Notes: a model not told the origin generated them from the sequence alone. A stretch of DNA of 64,000 bases from Brucella haematophila (GCF_005938105.1 NZ_VCPE01000006.1:237918-301917), one strand, 5' to 3'; shown: positions 37,744 to 48,425, counted from the first letter of the stretch. Translations and numbers: made by a program.

Positions 37744-38546
37744 TGGCTCCCAAGACCGATCAGGAACTGGTTGTTAAGGGCGTCAGCCGCACCTTCCCCG
37801 GCGTGCATGGCGGCAAGCCGACGCTGGCCCTGCAAGCAACCGATCTCATCATTCCAAAGAACGACTTCGTCACCATTCTTGGCCCTTCGGGCTGCGGCAA
37901 GTCCACGCTTCTGCGCATCATCGCCGGTCTCGACAAGCCGACGACAGGCACGGTGACGCTGGAAGGCAAGCCGGTTGCCGGACCGGGTGCTGATCGCGGC
38001 ATGGTGTTCCAGTCCTATACGCTGTTTCCATGGCTCACCATCCGCCAGAATGTCGGCTTCGGCCTGCGTGAAAAGGGCCTGCCGGAAAAAGAGGCCCGCG
38101 AAATCGTCGATAGCTATATCGACAAGGTGGGGCTGCGCGGCTTTGAAAATCACTGGCCGAAACAGCTTTCGGGCGGCATGCAGCAGCGCACCGCCATTGC
38201 CCGCGCACTGGCCAATGATCCAAAAATCCTGTTGCTCGACGAGCCCTTCGGCGCACTCGACAACCAGACACGCGGCCTGATGCAGGAACTGCTGCTGGGC
38301 ATCTGGGAACGCGAGCACAAGACCGTGATTTTCGTCACCCACGATATCGAAGAAGCGATCTTCATGGCCACACGCGTGGTCACGATGACCGCACGCCCCG
38401 GCAAGATCAAATCGATCACGCCGGTCGATATCGCGCATCCGCGTTCCTACCACATCAAGGCAAGCCCGGAATTTTCCGAACTGCGCCTCAAACTGACGGA
38501 AGAAATTCGCAGCGAAGCCATTGAGGCAGCCAGACAGGCTGCCTGA
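37743..38546 (+). CDS. ABC transporter ATP-binding protein (TauB/SsuB-like)
   Basis: This is the ATPase of the same importer (267 aa). Walker A is GPSGCGKSTLLRIIAGLDKP near residue 45, the Q-loop is MVFQSYTLFPWLT, the signature is LSGGMQQRTAIARALANDPKILLLDEPFGALD near 140 and the H-loop is FVTHDIEEAIFMA. The start at 37743 is fixed by the TAATG overlap with the permease gene. It is the last gene before a strong terminator. Confidence 0.92.
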   Translation: MAPKTDQELVVKGVSRTFPGVHGGKPTLALQATDLIIPKNDFVTILGPSGCGKSTLLRIIAGLDKPTTGTVTLEGKPVAGPGADRGMVFQSYTLFPWLTIRQNVGFGLREKGLPEKEAREIVDSYIDKVGLRGFENHWPKQLSGGMQQRTAIARALANDPKILLLDEPFGALDNQTRGLMQELLLGIWEREHKTVIFVTHDIEEAIFMATRVVTMTARPGKIKSITPVDIAHPRSYHIKASPEFSELRLKLTEEIRSEAIEAARQAA

Positions 38547-38581
38547 AAATAACGGTTTCTTGAGAATATCGGGTGGATTAT

Positions 38582-38617
38582 GAAAGGGCTGCGACATTCG
38601 TCGCGGCCCTTTCTTTT
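38582..38617 (+). terminator. Terminator of the TauABC-like operon, inside the dat leader
   Basis: A 14-bp stem (38582-38595 with 38600-38613, one G-T pair) with an ATTC loop is followed by TTTT. It ends only 17 nt before the dat start codon, so dat must be read by passage through it or from a promoter between. Confidence 0.85.
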
Positions 38618-38633
38618 CAGGACAGATTCCACC

Positions 38634-39515
38634 ATGGCCGTTACAGCAGAAGACCTCGAGAACCGTATTGTCTATGTCAACGGTGACTATGTTGCCGCGC
38701 GCGATGCCCGCATTTCCATTTTCGACCGAGGCTTCCTTTTCGGCGACGGCATTTATGAAGTAACCGCCGTGCTGGAAGGCAAGCTGATCGACAGCGGCCC
38801 GCATATGACACGCCTGCGCCGTTCCACCGGCGAAATCGGCATTCCGATGCCGTTGAGCGAAGACGAGATCGTCGCGATCGAGCGCGAGCTGGTACGCCGC
38901 AACAATCTGACCGAGGGACTGGTCTATCTCCAGATCACCCGTGGCGATGGCCGCGACCGCGACTTTGTGCCGGGTAAAGGTATCAAGCCATCGGTAGTTC
39001 TGTTCACACAGGAAGCCAATCTGCTCGACAAGCCTGCGCTGAAAACCGGCGCGCGCGTGCTCTCGCTGGATGATCTGCGCTGGAAGCGCCGCGACATCAA
39101 GACGGTGTGCCTGCTGCCGCAAGCGCTCGCCAAGGAAATCGCCAAGAATGCCGGTTGCGATGAAGCCTGGATGATCGAAGACGGCTATGTCACTGAAGGC
39201 GCATCGTCCACGGCCTATATCGTGACCAAGGATGATGTTGTCGTCACGCGCCCCAACAGCAACGCCATTCTGCCCGGCTGCACGCGCCTGTCGCTGCTGC
39301 AACTGATTGCCGAGACCGGCATGAAGCTGGAAGAACGCCTTTTCAACATCGACGAAGCCTACGCGGCCAAGGAAGCTTTTCTCACCAGCGCCGGCACATT
39401 CGTCACTCCGATCACCGTCATTGACGACAAGACCATCGGCACGGGAAAGCCCGGTCCGGTCGCCCAACGCCTGCGCGAGATTTATCTCGACCACGCTCGC
39501 CGCACGGCGATCTAA
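38634..39515 (+). CDS. dat: D-amino acid aminotransferase
   Basis: This is a fold-type IV PLP transaminase (293 aa) that moves amino groups between D-alanine, D-glutamate and other D-amino acids. Family features are YVNGDYVAARDARISIFDRGFLFGDGIYEV near residue 10, the PLP lysine in RRDIKTVCLLPQALAKE near 145 and EDGYVTEGASSTAYIV near 180. The motif resembles D-Ala transaminase more than branched-chain aminotransferase, though the family overlaps. The start at 38634 is preceded by AGGAC about 10 nt away. An intrinsic terminator lies in the leader, so expression may depend on the upstream operon. Confidence 0.88.
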   Translation: MAVTAEDLENRIVYVNGDYVAARDARISIFDRGFLFGDGIYEVTAVLEGKLIDSGPHMTRLRRSTGEIGIPMPLSEDEIVAIERELVRRNNLTEGLVYLQITRGDGRDRDFVPGKGIKPSVVLFTQEANLLDKPALKTGARVLSLDDLRWKRRDIKTVCLLPQALAKEIAKNAGCDEAWMIEDGYVTEGASSTAYIVTKDDVVVTRPNSNAILPGCTRLSLLQLIAETGMKLEERLFNIDEAYAAKEAFLTSAGTFVTPITVIDDKTIGTGKPGPVAQRLREIYLDHARRTAI

Positions 39516-39524
39516 CAAAACAGA

Positions 39525-39552
39525 ACCGCGCCGGAATTGCTTCCAGCGCGGT
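39525..39552 (+). terminator. Hairpin between convergent dat and gguB
   Basis: A 12-bp stem with one mismatch (ACCGCGCCGGAA at 39525-39536, TTCCAGCGCGGT at 39541-39552) and a TTGC loop lies 10 nt after the dat stop. There is no T run, so its strength as a terminator is unsure. Confidence 0.5.
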
Positions 39553-39636
39553 CTGGTGCTTCGCCCGCCCCCCGACGGCGAAGCCTCAAAATGATGTGAC
39601 GCTGGCTTGCCTTGCAGGCCGCCAGAGCCAAAATAA

Positions 39637-40830
39637 TCAGCGCTTCTGGTTATAGACGTCGATACAGACAGCACCCAGCAGCACGATACCCTTGATGACC
39701 TGCTGATAGTCGATACCGATGCCGAGGATCGACATGCCGTTATTCATGACGCCCATGATAAGCGCGCCGATCACTGCACCTGTCACGCGACCCACACCGC
39801 CATAAGCCGATGCACCGCCGATGAAGCAGGCTGCAATCACGTCCAGCTCGAAGCCGATACCCGCCTTTGGCGTTGCCGTATTCAGGCGCGCCGCGAAAAC
39901 CAGACCGGCGAGAGCTGCCAGCACGCCCATATTGACGAAAGCGAGGAAGGTCAGCCGTTCGGTTTTCACACCGGAAAGCTTGGCCGCATGACGGTTGCCG
40001 CCGACCGCATAAATCTGGCGACCGATCACCGTGCGATTGGTGAGAAACGCATAGGCCGCAATCAGCACCGCCATGATGATCAGCACATTCGGCAGGCCGC
40101 GATGCATGGAAATCAGGAGCGACAGATAGGCAATAGCCGCAAAGAACAGAATGTTCTTGATGACAAACAGGCCAAACGGCTCCGTTTCCACTTCATGCGC
40201 AATATGGCGCTGACGCGACTTCACATTCTGCCAGATCATGAAAGCGGCCAGCAGCACGCCGATGATCAGCGAGGTCAGGTACACGCCGCCTGCCGTGGTG
40301 CCGAAAATTTCCGGAATGAAGCCCGACGAGAGCTTCTGGAACACGACCGGGAACGGGCCAACCGACTGGCCGCCGAGCACAGCCAGCATCAGGCCCTTGA
40401 AGACCAGCATGCCCGCCAGCGTCACGATGAAGGACGGTATGTTGAAATAGGCGACCCAGAAGCCCTGCAATGCGCCGATCAGACCACCGACCAGAAGGCA
40501 GAGAATGGCGGCAATCGGGAACGGGATGCCCCAATGCACCATCATCACCGCCGCCAATGCGCCGATGAAACCACACACCGAACCGACCGACAGGTCGATA
40601 TGGCCGGTTACGATGATCAGCAGCATGCCGAGCGCCATGATGACGATGTAGCTGTTCTGCAGAACCAGATTGGTCAGGTTCAGCGGCTTCATCAGCACGC
40701 CGCCCGTGACGATCTGGAAGAAGATCATGATCGCGACGAGCGAGAGCAGCATCCCGGATTCGCGCAGATTGTTCTTGAGATAACGCCCAACGCTGCTCGT
40801 CTGGCTGCTTCCGATAATATTCTCGCTCAT
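39637..40830 (-). CDS. gguB: Multiple sugar ABC transporter permease
   Basis: This is the inner-membrane permease (397 aa, about ten helices) of the ChvE-GguAB sugar importer, related to XylH and MmsB. Family stretches are [34 protein letters not shown] near residue 55, [18 protein letters not shown] near 130 and [42 protein letters not shown] near 320. The ATG overlaps the gguA stop by four bases. It is the last gene of a leftward run that starts near 49.4 kb. The system imports galactose, arabinose, glucose and similar sugars in Agrobacterium. Confidence 0.93.
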   Translation of the reverse strand: MSENIIGSSQTSSVGRYLKNNLRESGMLLSLVAIMIFFQIVTGGVLMKPLNLTNLVLQNSYIVIMALGMLLIIVTGHIDLSVGSVCGFIGALAAVMMVHWGIPFPIAAILCLLVGGLIGALQGFWVAYFNIPSFIVTLAGMLVFKGLMLAVLGGQSVGPFPVVFQKLSSGFIPEIFGTTAGGVYLTSLIIGVLLAAFMIWQNVKSRQRHIAHEVETEPFGLFVIKNILFFAAIAYLSLLISMHRGLPNVLIIMAVLIAAYAFLTNRTVIGRQIYAVGGNRHAAKLSGVKTERLTFLAFVNMGVLAALAGLVFAARLNTATPKAGIGFELDVIAACFIGGASAYGGVGRVTGAVIGALIMGVMNNGMSILGIGIDYQQVIKGIVLLGAVCIDVYNQKR

Positions 40831-42419
40831 TGCCGTTTTCCCTTGTTCCGCATGATGGCCCGCATGATGTTTTCCTGCGTTGCCTCTTCGCCGGCGACTT
40901 CGCCGACGAAAGCGCCTTCATGCATGACGACGATGCGGTCGCAGATGCCGATCAGTTCCGGCATTTCAGAAGAAATGACGACCACGCCCTTGCCGCTCTC
41001 CGCCAGTGAATTGATGATGGTGTAAATGTCGTATTTCGCGCCGACATCGATGCCGCGCGTCGGCTCATCGAGAATGAGCACATCCGGTCCGGTGAACAGC
41101 CATTTCGACAGCACCACCTTCTGCTGGTTGCCGCCCGAAAGCGTGCCCGTCTGCTGAAAGACATTGTGGCTGCGAATGCTCATCTGGTTGCGATATTCAC
41201 CGGCAACCTTCATTTCGCGAATATCGTCGATAACGCCCTTCGGGCTGACGCCGCGCAGATTGGCCAGCGAAATGTTGCGCGAAATGTTTTCACCCAGAAC
41301 GAGGCCGAGCTTCTTGCGATCCTCGGTCACATAGGCAAGCCCGGACTTGATCGCCCGCGCCACGGTGGAAATATCCGCGGCCTTGCCATTGATGCGCGCC
41401 TCGCCGGTGATATTCGTGCCCCAGGAACGCCCGAACAGGCTCATGGCGAATTCAGTGCGGCCAGCGCCCATCAGGCCTGCAATGCCGACGATTTCACTCG
41501 CCTTGACCTTGAACGACACGTTCTTGACCGAATGCCGCTCTGGGTGCAGCGGATGATAGACCGACCAGTTGTCGACTTCAAAAATCACGTCACCGATCTT
41601 TGGGTCACGCTTCGGATAGCGGCTTTCCAGATCGCGATCGACCATCTTGCGGATGATATCGTCTTCCTCGACCTCACCTGCATGACAATCAAGCGTCGCC
41701 ACGGCCTTGCCGTCGCGCAGCACCGTGATCTTGTCGGCAACTTCGCGAATTTCATTGAGCTTGTGCGAGATCAGGATCGACGTGATGCCCTGCGCACGAA
41801 ACTCCTTCAGGAGCGTCAGAAGCGCCGCACTGTCCGTTTCGTTCAGACTGGCCGTCGGTTCATCGAGGATCAGCAAGCGCACGCGCTTTGACAAGGCCTT
41901 GGCGATTTCCACCAACTGCTGCTTGCCGATACCGATATCGGTGATCAGCGTATCGGGCGATTCCGACAGGCCGACCTTTTTCAAAAGTTCCCGCGTGCGC
42001 ATATGCACGGCACTGCGGTCGATGACGCCACGGCTCGCTGGTGGATTGACGAGGAAAATATTTTCCGCAATCGACATCAGCGGTATCAGCGCCAGTTCCT
42101 GATGGATGATGACGATGCCCAGCGCTTCGGAATCATTGATATCGCGAAACTGCCGTTCTTCTCCGTCGAAGAAGATCGAGCCTTCATAGCTGCCATGGGG
42201 GTAGACCCCCGAGAGCACCTTCATGAGCGTGGATTTGCCAGCGCCATTTTCGCCGACAAATGCGTGAATCTCCCCCGGCATGACCGTGAAATTGACGTCG
42301 CTCAACGCCTTCACGACCCCGAAGGATTTGCTGATGCCGCGCATTTCAAGAATAGGTTTGCCAGCCGCGTTATGCTGGCTTCCCTGCTCTTCAAGCGGGA
42401 CAGGATTGGCTACATTCAT
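40827..42419 (-). CDS. gguA: Multiple sugar ABC transporter ATP-binding protein
   Basis: This 530-aa ATPase has two fused nucleotide-binding domains, as in XylG/MmsA. The first domain has Walker [22 protein letters not shown] near residue 57. The second has the degenerate Walker [13 protein letters not shown] near 325 and the signature [17 protein letters not shown] near 435. GGGAG precedes the start. It lies about 400 bp downstream of chvE in the same direction. Confidence 0.93.
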   Translation of the reverse strand: MNVANPVPLEEQGSQHNAAGKPILEMRGISKSFGVVKALSDVNFTVMPGEIHAFVGENGAGKSTLMKVLSGVYPHGSYEGSIFFDGEERQFRDINDSEALGIVIIHQELALIPLMSIAENIFLVNPPASRGVIDRSAVHMRTRELLKKVGLSESPDTLITDIGIGKQQLVEIAKALSKRVRLLILDEPTASLNETDSAALLTLLKEFRAQGITSILISHKLNEIREVADKITVLRDGKAVATLDCHAGEVEEDDIIRKMVDRDLESRYPKRDPKIGDVIFEVDNWSVYHPLHPERHSVKNVSFKVKASEIVGIAGLMGAGRTEFAMSLFGRSWGTNITGEARINGKAADISTVARAIKSGLAYVTEDRKKLGLVLGENISRNISLANLRGVSPKGVIDDIREMKVAGEYRNQMSIRSHNVFQQTGTLSGGNQQKVVLSKWLFTGPDVLILDEPTRGIDVGAKYDIYTIINSLAESGKGVVVISSEMPELIGICDRIVVMHEGAFVGEVAGEEATQENIMRAIMRNKGKRQ

Positions 42420-42816
42420 CGCTCACTCCCGACAGAGCGCCTCGCATCCCTCCGGATGCTCAACACGACGCTCCAAACCCTGTTGAACCCTGCCCATTCG
42501 AAGCGCCGTTGCGGTTGCTTTGACTGATGGCGCAGGATTTCTGAATGCCATTGCATGCAGACTATGGCCTTGTTTCAGAATGTGTTTTTAAACACGCACT
42601 AAAAAAGACAACGCTGTCAATCGTACGGCCTACCCCAGTTCGAAACTGAGGTAAGCTTGGGATTGAGGCAATGGCATTACAGAAATTCAATGCTGTTTCA
42701 GGCGAAGCCGGAACACTGCCGGATTTTCGGCCCGAAACCGCGCATATGCAAGGTGGTGTCGAACGCGCCGTCAAGCTGCACCATCAGGCGCGCCCGCCAT
42801 CCCTTAGAAACCCAGA
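42420..42816. other. Intergenic region between chvE and gguA
   Basis: This 397-bp stretch separates the binding protein from its ATPase. I see no gene here; the 70-codon open frame at 42562-42774 lacks a ribosome site and has a composition expected by chance. It may hold an attenuating or processing segment that keeps ChvE more abundant than GguAB, but no strong hairpin is apparent. Confidence 0.6.
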
Positions 42817-43881
42817 TTACTTGATCTGGTCTTCCTTGTAGTAACCGCTGTCGATCAGAACCTGTTTCCAGTTCGACTTGTCGACGATGACCGGCTTCAG
42901 AAGATAGGCCGGTACGACCTTGACGCCATTGTTATAGGTCTTGGTATCGTTGACTTCCGGTTCCTTGCCGCTCATCAGCGCGTCGACCATATCGACGGTG
43001 ACCTTGGCCAGTTCGCGGGTGTCCTTGAAGATCGTCGCGGTCTGTTCACCGGCGAGGATCGACTTGACCGAAGGCACTTCGGCGTCCTGACCGGAAACGA
43101 CCGGCATCGGCATGTCGCCGCTGCCATAGCCGACGCCCTTCAGCGAAGACAGGATACCGATGGAGATGCCGTCATAAGGCGACAGAACTGCATCGACGCG
43201 CTTGTCCGAATAGAAGGCGGACAGGATGGAGTCCATGCGGGCCTGAGCCGTCGCACCGTCCCAACGCAGCGTTGCAACCTTGTCCATGCCGGTCTGGCCG
43301 CTGGCAACGACAACCTTGCCGCTGTCGATGTAAGGCTGGAATACGGACATGGCGCCGTTGTAGAAGAAGTAGGCGTTGTTATCGTCGGGCGAGCCGCCGA
43401 AGAGTTCGATATTGAACGGGCCCGGCTTGTTCTTGAGGTCCAGCGCCGTTTCAATCGACTGCGCCTGAAGCACGCCGACCTGGAAATTGTCGAAGGTCGC
43501 ATAGTAATCGACATTCGGCGTATCGCGGATCAGGCGGTCATAAGCGATGACCTTGATGCCTGCTTCATGCGCCTTGGCCAGCACGTCGGACAGCGTGGTG
43601 CCGTCGATGGACGCAACAACGAGAACCTTGGCGCCCTTGGTCACCATGTTTTCAATCTGCGCCAGCTGGTTCGGCACATCGTCTTCAGCATATTGAAGAT
43701 CGGTCTGATAGCCGCGTTCCTTCAGAACCTTGACCATGTTGTCGCCATCCGCGATCCAGCGTGCCGACGACTTCGTCGGCATAGCGACTGCCACAAGACC
43801 TTTGTCTTCGGCGCGGGCGATGCCCGTGAAGGCAAGCGCGGCCATCGCGACTGCCAGGGTTAGAGTTTTCATGCCTGCCAT
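42817..43881 (-). CDS. chvE: Multiple monosaccharide-binding periplasmic protein
   Basis: ChvE binds galactose, arabinose, glucose and other aldoses and hands them to GguAB. In Agrobacterium it also signals sugars to VirA. The 354-aa protein begins with a signal peptide ([24 protein letters not shown]). The mature part shows the close family stretches [64 protein letters not shown] and [38 protein letters not shown] lies 7 nt before the start at 43881. An AGGGTTTAAACCCT palindrome lies 124 bp upstream. Confidence 0.96.
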   Translation of the reverse strand: MAGMKTLTLAVAMAALAFTGIARAEDKGLVAVAMPTKSSARWIADGDNMVKVLKERGYQTDLQYAEDDVPNQLAQIENMVTKGAKVLVVASIDGTTLSDVLAKAHEAGIKVIAYDRLIRDTPNVDYYATFDNFQVGVLQAQSIETALDLKNKPGPFNIELFGGSPDDNNAYFFYNGAMSVFQPYIDSGKVVVASGQTGMDKVATLRWDGATAQARMDSILSAFYSDKRVDAVLSPYDGISIGILSSLKGVGYGSGDMPMPVVSGQDAEVPSVKSILAGEQTATIFKDTRELAKVTVDMVDALMSGKEPEVNDTKTYNNGVKVVPAYLLKPVIVDKSNWKQVLIDSGYYKEDQIK

Positions 43882-44004
43882 TGTTACACTCCCAAAAATT
43901 GGGACAGACTTCTCCGCGAAGCCTGCCGTTCTCCCAAACTCCCGCTCCCCGCCCAAATAGTTGGCCAGCAGTTTGCGGAATGCCTCCAAGACCATTTCCG
44001 AACG

Positions 44005-44018
44005 AGGGTTTAAACCCT
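44005..44018. promoter_or_regulatory. 14-bp palindrome upstream of chvE
   Basis: AGGGTTTAAACCCT is a perfect 14-bp palindrome, and a half site TAAACCC follows at 44032-44038. It lies between dgoA and chvE, in the region where a separate chvE promoter would be expected. The binding protein is unknown; GbpR plays this role in Agrobacterium. Confidence 0.5.
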
Positions 44019-44058
44019 AATCGAAAATGCCTAAACCCAAACAAATTGCGTGCCTCCT

Positions 44059-44691
44059 TCAGCCCGCAATTGCCTCCCATGCCGCGACCGCGCGTTTGGC
44101 GCGCTCACGCACATCGGCCACCGTGAAACCAGCCTTGTAAAGGCTCGATCCGAGGCCAAAACAACTCACCCCTGCCGCGACATAGGTTGCGAAATCGCTT
44201 TCCGATACGCCACCCACGGCGCCAAACGGAATATCCTTCGGCAGGACGGCGGAAACCGCCTTGATCCCGTCTGCGCCCAGCACACTGGCGGGAAAGAATT
44301 TCAACGCCGATGCCCCTGCACGGATCGCCGCAAAGGCTTCCGTCGGCGTGAACACACCCGGCATCGTCACCATGCCATGGCCACCCGCACGGCGAATGAC
44401 TTCCGGCTCGACATTGGGGCTGACCATCAGCCTGCCGCCAACATCGTTCAGCCGGTCTACATCCTCGACACTCAGCACTGTGCCTGCACCGATCAGCACA
44501 TTGGCAGGCGCGAGCTTCGCAGCTTTGCCAATCGACACGAATGGATCGGGCGAATTGAGCGGGATCTCGATGGCTTCAAAGCCCGTCTCGATCAGGGCTT
44601 CAACGATTGCTTCGGTTTCCTCCGGACGAATGCCGCGCAGGATCGCGACCAGCGGATAACGCAGTTTCGGCCATGCAACACGCGCGCTCAT
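44059..44691 (-). CDS. dgoA: 2-dehydro-3-deoxy-6-phosphogalactonate aldolase
   Basis: This class I aldolase of the KDPG/KDPGal family (210 aa) splits 2-keto-3-deoxy-6-phosphogalactonate into pyruvate and glyceraldehyde-3-phosphate. Family stretches are PLVAILRGIRPEETEAIVEALIETGFEAIEIPLNSP near residue 12, VLIGAGTVLSVEDVDRL near 60 and the Schiff-base Lys in ASALKFFPASVLGADGIKA near 128. The assignment to galactonate rather than gluconate rests on the adjacent dgoK and galactose dehydrogenase. Its start overlaps the dgoK stop by four bases. Confidence 0.92.
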   Translation of the reverse strand: MSARVAWPKLRYPLVAILRGIRPEETEAIVEALIETGFEAIEIPLNSPDPFVSIGKAAKLAPANVLIGAGTVLSVEDVDRLNDVGGRLMVSPNVEPEVIRRAGGHGMVTMPGVFTPTEAFAAIRAGASALKFFPASVLGADGIKAVSAVLPKDIPFGAVGGVSESDFATYVAAGVSCFGLGSSLYKAGFTVADVRERAKRAVAAWEAIAG

Positions 44692-45617
44692 TGGGCACCT
44701 CCCGCAAAGGCGTGCTTTGCCGCCATGAACAGGCCGTCCCGCACCAGTTCGTCCGCCTCGACGCGCTTGACCGTCAGCCCGGCAATTTCAAGCGCGCTTG
44801 CATAGAGCCCGCCCATCATACCGTCCGAGAGCAGCAGCACCTGCTGCGGCTTGCCGTATAGCGTGCGCCCGCCTGCAACTTCCAGCCCGATCAACAGGCC
44901 GGAAAGCCGCGCCAGCTGGTCGGTCGGCTTGCGGTCGTGCACAAGCCAGCCCGCGCGAACCGAGAACAGCGCATTGGCGATCAGTTCCGGCGTTTCGAGC
45001 GAGGCTTTGACGCCAGCCGCAAAAGCCGCTCCAGCCGGGTCGACTTCGCCAGCGCCTTCCAGCGCACCAGCCAGCACCGACTTGTCTTTCAAAAGCGCGA
45101 ACAATTCGCCCGTCATGAAGGTCCGGTAATCAGCAAGACCGCCATCGGCAATCCGCACCCATTTGGCATGGGTGCCGGGCATGACGACAACGGCGTCATG
45201 CGTGCCCCCATGCACCAGACCGAGCAGCTTGGTTTCCTCACCGCGCATGACATCCGGTGCCGCCTCATCCCGCCGCGCAACGCCCGGCAGCATGATGACG
45301 TGGCGGCGCGCAGGTACGCGCACCGCAGCCTTCACTATGCCGTCCAGCCCGGCAGGCAGGCTCATATAGGGCGCTTCGATCCAGCCGGTCCGCGAACCGG
45401 CCATGCCGCAAATCACCACCGGCAGATCGGCAGGCGCACCGAGCGTAGCCAGATGCCGTTCGAGCGTCGGCTCGAAACCGGCTTCCTTTGCCCGCAGCAA
45501 ACCGTCATCGCCCCGGCTTTCACCCAGCACGGCACCGTCCGCATCCAGCGTCCAGAGCCGCAACCGGGTGGTGCCCCAGTCGGCGACAGCAGCAAACGGC
45601 TTTTTATCAACAGCCAT
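44688..45617 (-). CDS. dgoK: 2-dehydro-3-deoxygalactonokinase
   Basis: DgoK phosphorylates 2-keto-3-deoxygalactonate at C6 with ATP. The 309-aa protein has the family phosphate loop VADWGTTRLRLWTLDADGAVLGE near residue 12, and GMAGSRTGWIEAPYMSLPAG near 70, MPGTHAKWVRIADGGLADYRTFMTGELF near 145 and VLLLSDGMMGGLYASALEIAG near 262. It lies 11 nt after the dehydratase and is coupled to dgoA. Together they make the phosphorylated De Ley-Doudoroff branch. Confidence 0.92.
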   Translation of the reverse strand: MAVDKKPFAAVADWGTTRLRLWTLDADGAVLGESRGDDGLLRAKEAGFEPTLERHLATLGAPADLPVVICGMAGSRTGWIEAPYMSLPAGLDGIVKAAVRVPARRHVIMLPGVARRDEAAPDVMRGEETKLLGLVHGGTHDAVVVMPGTHAKWVRIADGGLADYRTFMTGELFALLKDKSVLAGALEGAGEVDPAGAAFAAGVKASLETPELIANALFSVRAGWLVHDRKPTDQLARLSGLLIGLEVAGGRTLYGKPQQVLLLSDGMMGGLYASALEIAGLTVKRVEADELVRDGLFMAAKHAFAGGAQ

Positions 45618-45628
45618 CCGGAAAAGCC

Positions 45629-47434
45629 TTAGTGGTTGTCACGCGGCAGGCCGCGCGTATGCGCGATATCCTGATACTTGATCGCGTTTTCGAGAACCGC
45701 GCCGGTTTCCATCTGGCCGACAACGGCACGCTGGATTTCCTGCCAAGGCGTCTGGCTTTCTGGATATTTGAAGCCGCCAGCGGCTTCCAGAGCCTTGTGA
45801 CGCTCCGCCAGTTCCTCATTCGAAATCAGAATATCAGCCGTGCCGCGACCAAGATCGATGCGCACGCGGTCGCCAGTCTTGAGAATGGCCAGACCGCCGC
45901 CAGCGGCAGCTTCCGGCGAGGCGTTGAGGATCGACGGCGAACCCGACGTGCCCGACTGGCGACCGTCGCCAATGCATGGCAGCGAGCTGATGCCTTTCTT
46001 CAGCAGATAATCCGGTGCGCGCATATTGACCACTTCCGCCGCACCCGGATAGCCAATAGGGCCAGCGCCGCGCATGAACAGAACCGTATGCTCGTCGATT
46101 TCCAGCGACGGATCGTCGATGCGATGATGGTAATCTTCCGGTCCGTCGAACACGACCGCCTTGCCTTCAAAGGCATTCGGATCCTTGCTGTCGGAAAGGT
46201 AGCGATTGCGGAACTCATCCGAAATAACGCTGAGCTTCATGATCGCCGACGAGAACAGATTGCCGCGCAGCACGCGGAAACCGGCATGCTTCTTCAGCGG
46301 CTGATCGTAAGTCTTGATGACATTGCTGTCTTCAATGGTGGCGTTCTTGCAGTTTTCGCCAATGGTCTTGCCGTTGACGGTCAGTGCATCCTCGTTGATG
46401 AGGCCCTGCCCCATCAGCTGATTGACGACGGCTGGCACACCACCGGCATGGTAATAATCTTCACCGAGATATTCACCCGCTGGCTGGAGATTGACCAGAA
46501 GCGGGATTTCCTCGCCGTATTTCTGCCAGTCGTCCACGGTCAGCTCCACGCCGACATGGCGGGCGAGCGCGTTCAGATGGATCGGCGCATTGGTCGAACC
46601 GCCGATGGCTGAATTGACGCGGATGGCGTTGACGAAAGCATCCTTGGTCAGAACGTCCGAAGGCTTGAGGTCTTCATAGACCATCTCGACGATACGGCGG
46701 CCCGTCAGATAGGCCACTTCCTGACGATCACGATACGGTGCTGGAATAGCGGCGGAACCCGGAAGCTGCATGCCCAGCGCTTCAGCAAGCGAGTTCATCG
46801 TGGTTGCCGTGCCCATCGTGTTGCAATAACCCGTCGACGGAGCCGAAGAAGCAACAAGCTTCACAAAGCCCTGATAGTCGATCTCGCCCTTGGCCAGAAG
46901 TTCGCGCGCCTTCCAGACGATGGTGCCCGAACCCGTGCGCTCGCCACGGAACCAGCCGTTGAGCATCGGGCCAACCGAAAGCGCGATCGCCGGAATATTG
47001 ACGGTTGCAGCAGCCATAAGGCAGGCAGGCGTGGTCTTGTCGCAGCCAATCGTCAGCACGACGCCGTCGAGCGGATAGCCGTAAAGCACTTCCACGAGGC
47101 CGAGATAAGCAAGGTTGCGGTCCAGACCGGCGGTCGGACGCTTGCCGGTTTCCTGAATCGGATGAACCGGGAATTCGATGACGATACCGCCTGCCTCACG
47201 CACGCCTTCGCGGACGCGATTAGCCAGTTCCAGATGGTGACGGTTGCAGGGCGACAGGTCCGAACCCGTCTGCGCGATGCCGATGATCGGACGGCCCGAC
47301 TGCAATTCTTCCTGGCTCAGGCCATAATTCATGTAGCGCTCGAGATAGAGCGCCGTCATGTCGACATTGTCAGGATTGTCGAACCATGCGCGCGAGCGGA
47401 ACTTTGGCGTTTTCGGAGTGACGGGCTTGTTCAT
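45629..47434 (-). CDS. IlvD/Edd-family sugar acid dehydratase (galactonate/arabinonate type)
   Basis: This iron-sulfur dehydratase of 601 aa turns an aldonate into a 2-keto-3-deoxy-aldonate. The cluster cysteines are visible in [15 protein letters not shown] near residue 62, [16 protein letters not shown] near 130 and [22 protein letters not shown] near 200. Length and context separate it from biosynthetic IlvD. With galactose dehydrogenase upstream and DgoK-DgoA downstream it should act on D-galactonate. Related rhizobial enzymes accept L-arabinonate and D-fuconate, which share the same stereochemistry at C2-C4. A second role in arabinose use is therefore plausible. Confidence 0.88.
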   Translation of the reverse strand: MNKPVTPKTPKFRSRAWFDNPDNVDMTALYLERYMNYGLSQEELQSGRPIIGIAQTGSDLSPCNRHHLELANRVREGVREAGGIVIEFPVHPIQETGKRPTAGLDRNLAYLGLVEVLYGYPLDGVVLTIGCDKTTPACLMAAATVNIPAIALSVGPMLNGWFRGERTGSGTIVWKARELLAKGEIDYQGFVKLVASSAPSTGYCNTMGTATTMNSLAEALGMQLPGSAAIPAPYRDRQEVAYLTGRRIVEMVYEDLKPSDVLTKDAFVNAIRVNSAIGGSTNAPIHLNALARHVGVELTVDDWQKYGEEIPLLVNLQPAGEYLGEDYYHAGGVPAVVNQLMGQGLINEDALTVNGKTIGENCKNATIEDSNVIKTYDQPLKKHAGFRVLRGNLFSSAIMKLSVISDEFRNRYLSDSKDPNAFEGKAVVFDGPEDYHHRIDDPSLEIDEHTVLFMRGAGPIGYPGAAEVVNMRAPDYLLKKGISSLPCIGDGRQSGTSGSPSILNASPEAAAGGGLAILKTGDRVRIDLGRGTADILISNEELAERHKALEAAGGFKYPESQTPWQEIQRAVVGQMETGAVLENAIKYQDIAHTRGLPRDNH

Positions 47435-47477
47435 GTCTTTGTCCTGCTGGGTAAGAGGCCGCGAACGTCCTCATTTC

Positions 47478-48425
47478 CTAATCTTCGAAAGCTTCAACCG
47501 CGTGCCGCTTTCCAAACAGGAAGGCGTCGGCGACGTGGGTCAGCGGAGCGAGATCGACATCCGAACGCCCCTCACCGATCAATTGCACAAAATGCTTGTA
47601 AAGGCGCTGATATTCGCGGTCCGGCTCGGCCATTTTTTCCGCACCTGCTATGGTCAGGCGGCTGCCGCCATGGCTGAGCAGAAGCGTGCCCTTGTCGGTT
47701 TCAACACGAATGTCCCAGGTCTGTGGTCCGGTCTGACGCCAATCGAGTTCAAACGAAACCGGAATACCGCTTTCCGTCTGGAATTGAAGGTCAGCCGCAA
47801 TCGGCGCGGCGCGATTTTCCGGGAAATAGAGGTCCGACTGCGTGAGAAAGAAGCGTTCCGGCAGAATATGCGTCACGATGGAAAGCGCATTGATGCCCGG
47901 ATCGAACACGCCAAGCCCGCCCGGCTCCCATATCCATTGCTGGCCGGGATGCCAATGGCGCACATCTTCCTTCCACGCGACTGCTACCGACCGGATCACC
48001 GCGTCTTTCAGAAAATCGCGGGCCGGTTCCACTGCGGCGGCTTCGCGCGAATGCCAGGTGGCATAAAGCGTCAACCCTTCCGCCTTGGCCAGACGGTCCA
48101 GCGCCTGCACTTCGGAAATGGTCGCGCCCGGAGGCTTTTCCAGCATCACATGCTTGCGGGCCTTCAGCGCGGCATAGGCCTGCGCGAAACGCCCCTGCGG
48201 CGGGGTGCATAGCGACACGGCGTCGATGGCCACACCGGATGCCAACAGCTGGTCGATATCCGTGAAAGACGGCACGCTATCCAGCCCGGCATTGCGGCTG
48301 GCGACAGCGGCCAGCGCAATACCATCCACCGCCTCGATGGACGGCAGATGCTGGTCGCGCGCGATCTTGCCAAGACCGACAATTGCTAAAGCGATGTTGG
48401 ACGAAGCTGGCATCTTGTTACTCAC
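47478..48425 (-). CDS. gal: D-galactose 1-dehydrogenase (Gfo/Idh/MocA family)
   Basis: This NAD(P)-dependent enzyme (315 aa) oxidises D-galactose to galactono-lactone. It looks close to the Pseudomonas fluorescens galactose dehydrogenase: LAIVGLGKIARDQHLPSI near residue 13, AVSLCTPPQGRFAQA near 68, HVMLEKPPGATISE near 90, VAWKEDVRHWHPGQQWIWEPGGLGVFDPGINALSIVTHILP near 145 and the ending GEGRSDVDLAPLTHVADAFLFGKRHAVEAF. Such enzymes also oxidise L-arabinose. Its ATG overlaps the stop of the upstream AraD1-type gene by four bases. Confidence 0.9.
   Translation of the reverse strand: MSNKMPASSNIALAIVGLGKIARDQHLPSIEAVDGIALAAVASRNAGLDSVPSFTDIDQLLASGVAIDAVSLCTPPQGRFAQAYAALKARKHVMLEKPPGATISEVQALDRLAKAEGLTLYATWHSREAAAVEPARDFLKDAVIRSVAVAWKEDVRHWHPGQQWIWEPGGLGVFDPGINALSIVTHILPERFFLTQSDLYFPENRAAPIAADLQFQTESGIPVSFELDWRQTGPQTWDIRVETDKGTLLLSHGGSRLTIAGAEKMAEPDREYQRLYKHFVQLIGEGRSDVDLAPLTHVADAFLFGKRHAVEAFED

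Noticed and set aside
37602-39674. 690-codon open frame on the minus strand
   Set aside because: It covers the ABC ATPase and D-amino acid aminotransferase in antisense and has no domain or ribosome site.
42562-42774. 70-codon minus-strand frame between chvE and gguA
   Set aside because: No ribosome site, no signal or domain, and chance length for the base composition.
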